Source of the DNA: a virus
IMG/VR virus record: IMGVR_UViG_3300033146_000471
Location: 1-39,359 of that record
Direction: 5' to 3' (one strand)
Length of the DNA: 39,359 nt
Of the stretch, positions 39,302 to 39,359 are shown piece by piece; positions within the stretch are counted from its first letter, which is position 1; every line of letters starts with the position of its first letter. Under the pieces are notes generated by a model. It worked only from the letters and a program-made list of their open reading frames with translations, searched no databases and was not told the DNA's origin. Made by a program: the position numbers and the translations under genes.

Positions 39302-39359
39302 TGAAGAAGCATTACAGCAATAGATTATTCGACTGTTAATCGAGTGAGTATAGGTTCGA
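39302..39359 (+). tRNA. tRNA-Asn (anticodon GUU) starting with its 3' half, cut by the window end
   Basis: TGA (39302), AGAAGC and CAGCAATAG (39315-39323) are the same left flank as in the Pro cassette. After four bases comes the anticodon arm TTCGA-CTGTTAA-TCGAG (39328-39344, anticodon GTT at 39335-39337), a 5-base variable part and the T arm start ATAGG-TTCGA. No acceptor or D arm stands upstream of the anticodon arm, so the 5' half should lie beyond 39359 if it is permuted as in Pro. Confidence 0.7.

Noticed and set aside
38384-39359. Group I intron or permuted intron-exon arrangement to explain the split tRNAs
   Set aside because: The sequences between the tRNA halves and the flanks are far too short for a group I core, and no P7-type motifs are seen.
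1-39359. CRISPR arrays, insertion sequences or integrase sites
   Set aside because: No regularly spaced direct repeats, transposase or integrase motifs were seen; the only mobile element supported is the polymerase intein.

Overview
The window is a piece of a T4-like myovirus genome that is very AT-rich. Evidence for this: a near-complete T4-type replication and recombination set (gp43, gp45, gp44, gp62, gp41, gp61, gp32, UvsX, UvsY, UvsW, gp46, gp47, RNase H), a gp55-like late sigma factor, gp14-like neck proteins, a gp4-like head-completion nuclease, and T4-style late promoters (TATAAATA). The host is bacterial: genes have AGGAG-type ribosome sites, and early promoters are of sigma70 type with a very uniform form, TTGAC(T), 17 bases, TATATT. 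I cannot name the host; the style would fit a marine AT-rich bacterium.

Layout. Positions 1-7191 are a leftward late structural block: fibre-like proteins with repeated GQVLATS motifs, two paralogous gp14-like neck proteins, two paralogous small virion-type proteins and several unrecognised proteins, with late promoters at 7231 and 2914. Positions 7275-10925 are a leftward early operon (UvsW, UvsY and an archaeo-eukaryotic-type primase-polymerase) driven by a promoter at 10963-10991 and closed by a terminator at 7247. A divergent region (10926-11195) then launches a long rightward block: gp46, gp55-like sigma, gp47, a glycosyltransferase, a DHH phosphoesterase, family B DNA polymerase carrying a full-length homing-endonuclease intein in its Exo II motif, UvsX, gp41, gp32, gp61, a RuvC-like nuclease, a CCA-adding enzyme, RNase H, gp4, a double-domain ThyX, the clamp and clamp loader (with a glycosyltransferase inserted between gp44 and gp62), a dNMP kinase, thioredoxin, a cyclic-phosphate-type receiver protein and a YqeY protein.

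The right end (38348-39359) is an RNA region and holds the most unusual content. After a canonical tRNA-Ser(UGA) and a tRNA with an enlarged anticodon loop come cassettes that begin with a strong promoter or follow one another directly. One cassette (39138-39282) encodes a tRNA-Pro(UGG) whose halves are in reversed order: anticodon arm, T arm and 3' acceptor strand come first, then 5' acceptor strand and D arm. That is a circularly permuted tRNA gene, bounded by paired arms with a conserved internal motif. The next cassette starts a tRNA-Asn(GUU) in the same way and runs off the window. A third copy of the flanking motif (38396-38479) encloses only a small hairpin with a Lys-like UUU loop. Neither permuted gene shows an encoded CCA where this can be seen, and the phage brings its own CCA-adding enzyme and a cREC-type protein. 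I infer, but cannot prove, a phage RNA-processing pathway that circularises or rejoins these tRNAs.

How it works together: early promoters drive replication, recombination and nucleotide genes; gp55-like sigma with the clamp would fire the TATAAATA late promoters for the structural block; and the tRNA cassettes have sigma70 promoters followed by boxA-like leaders.
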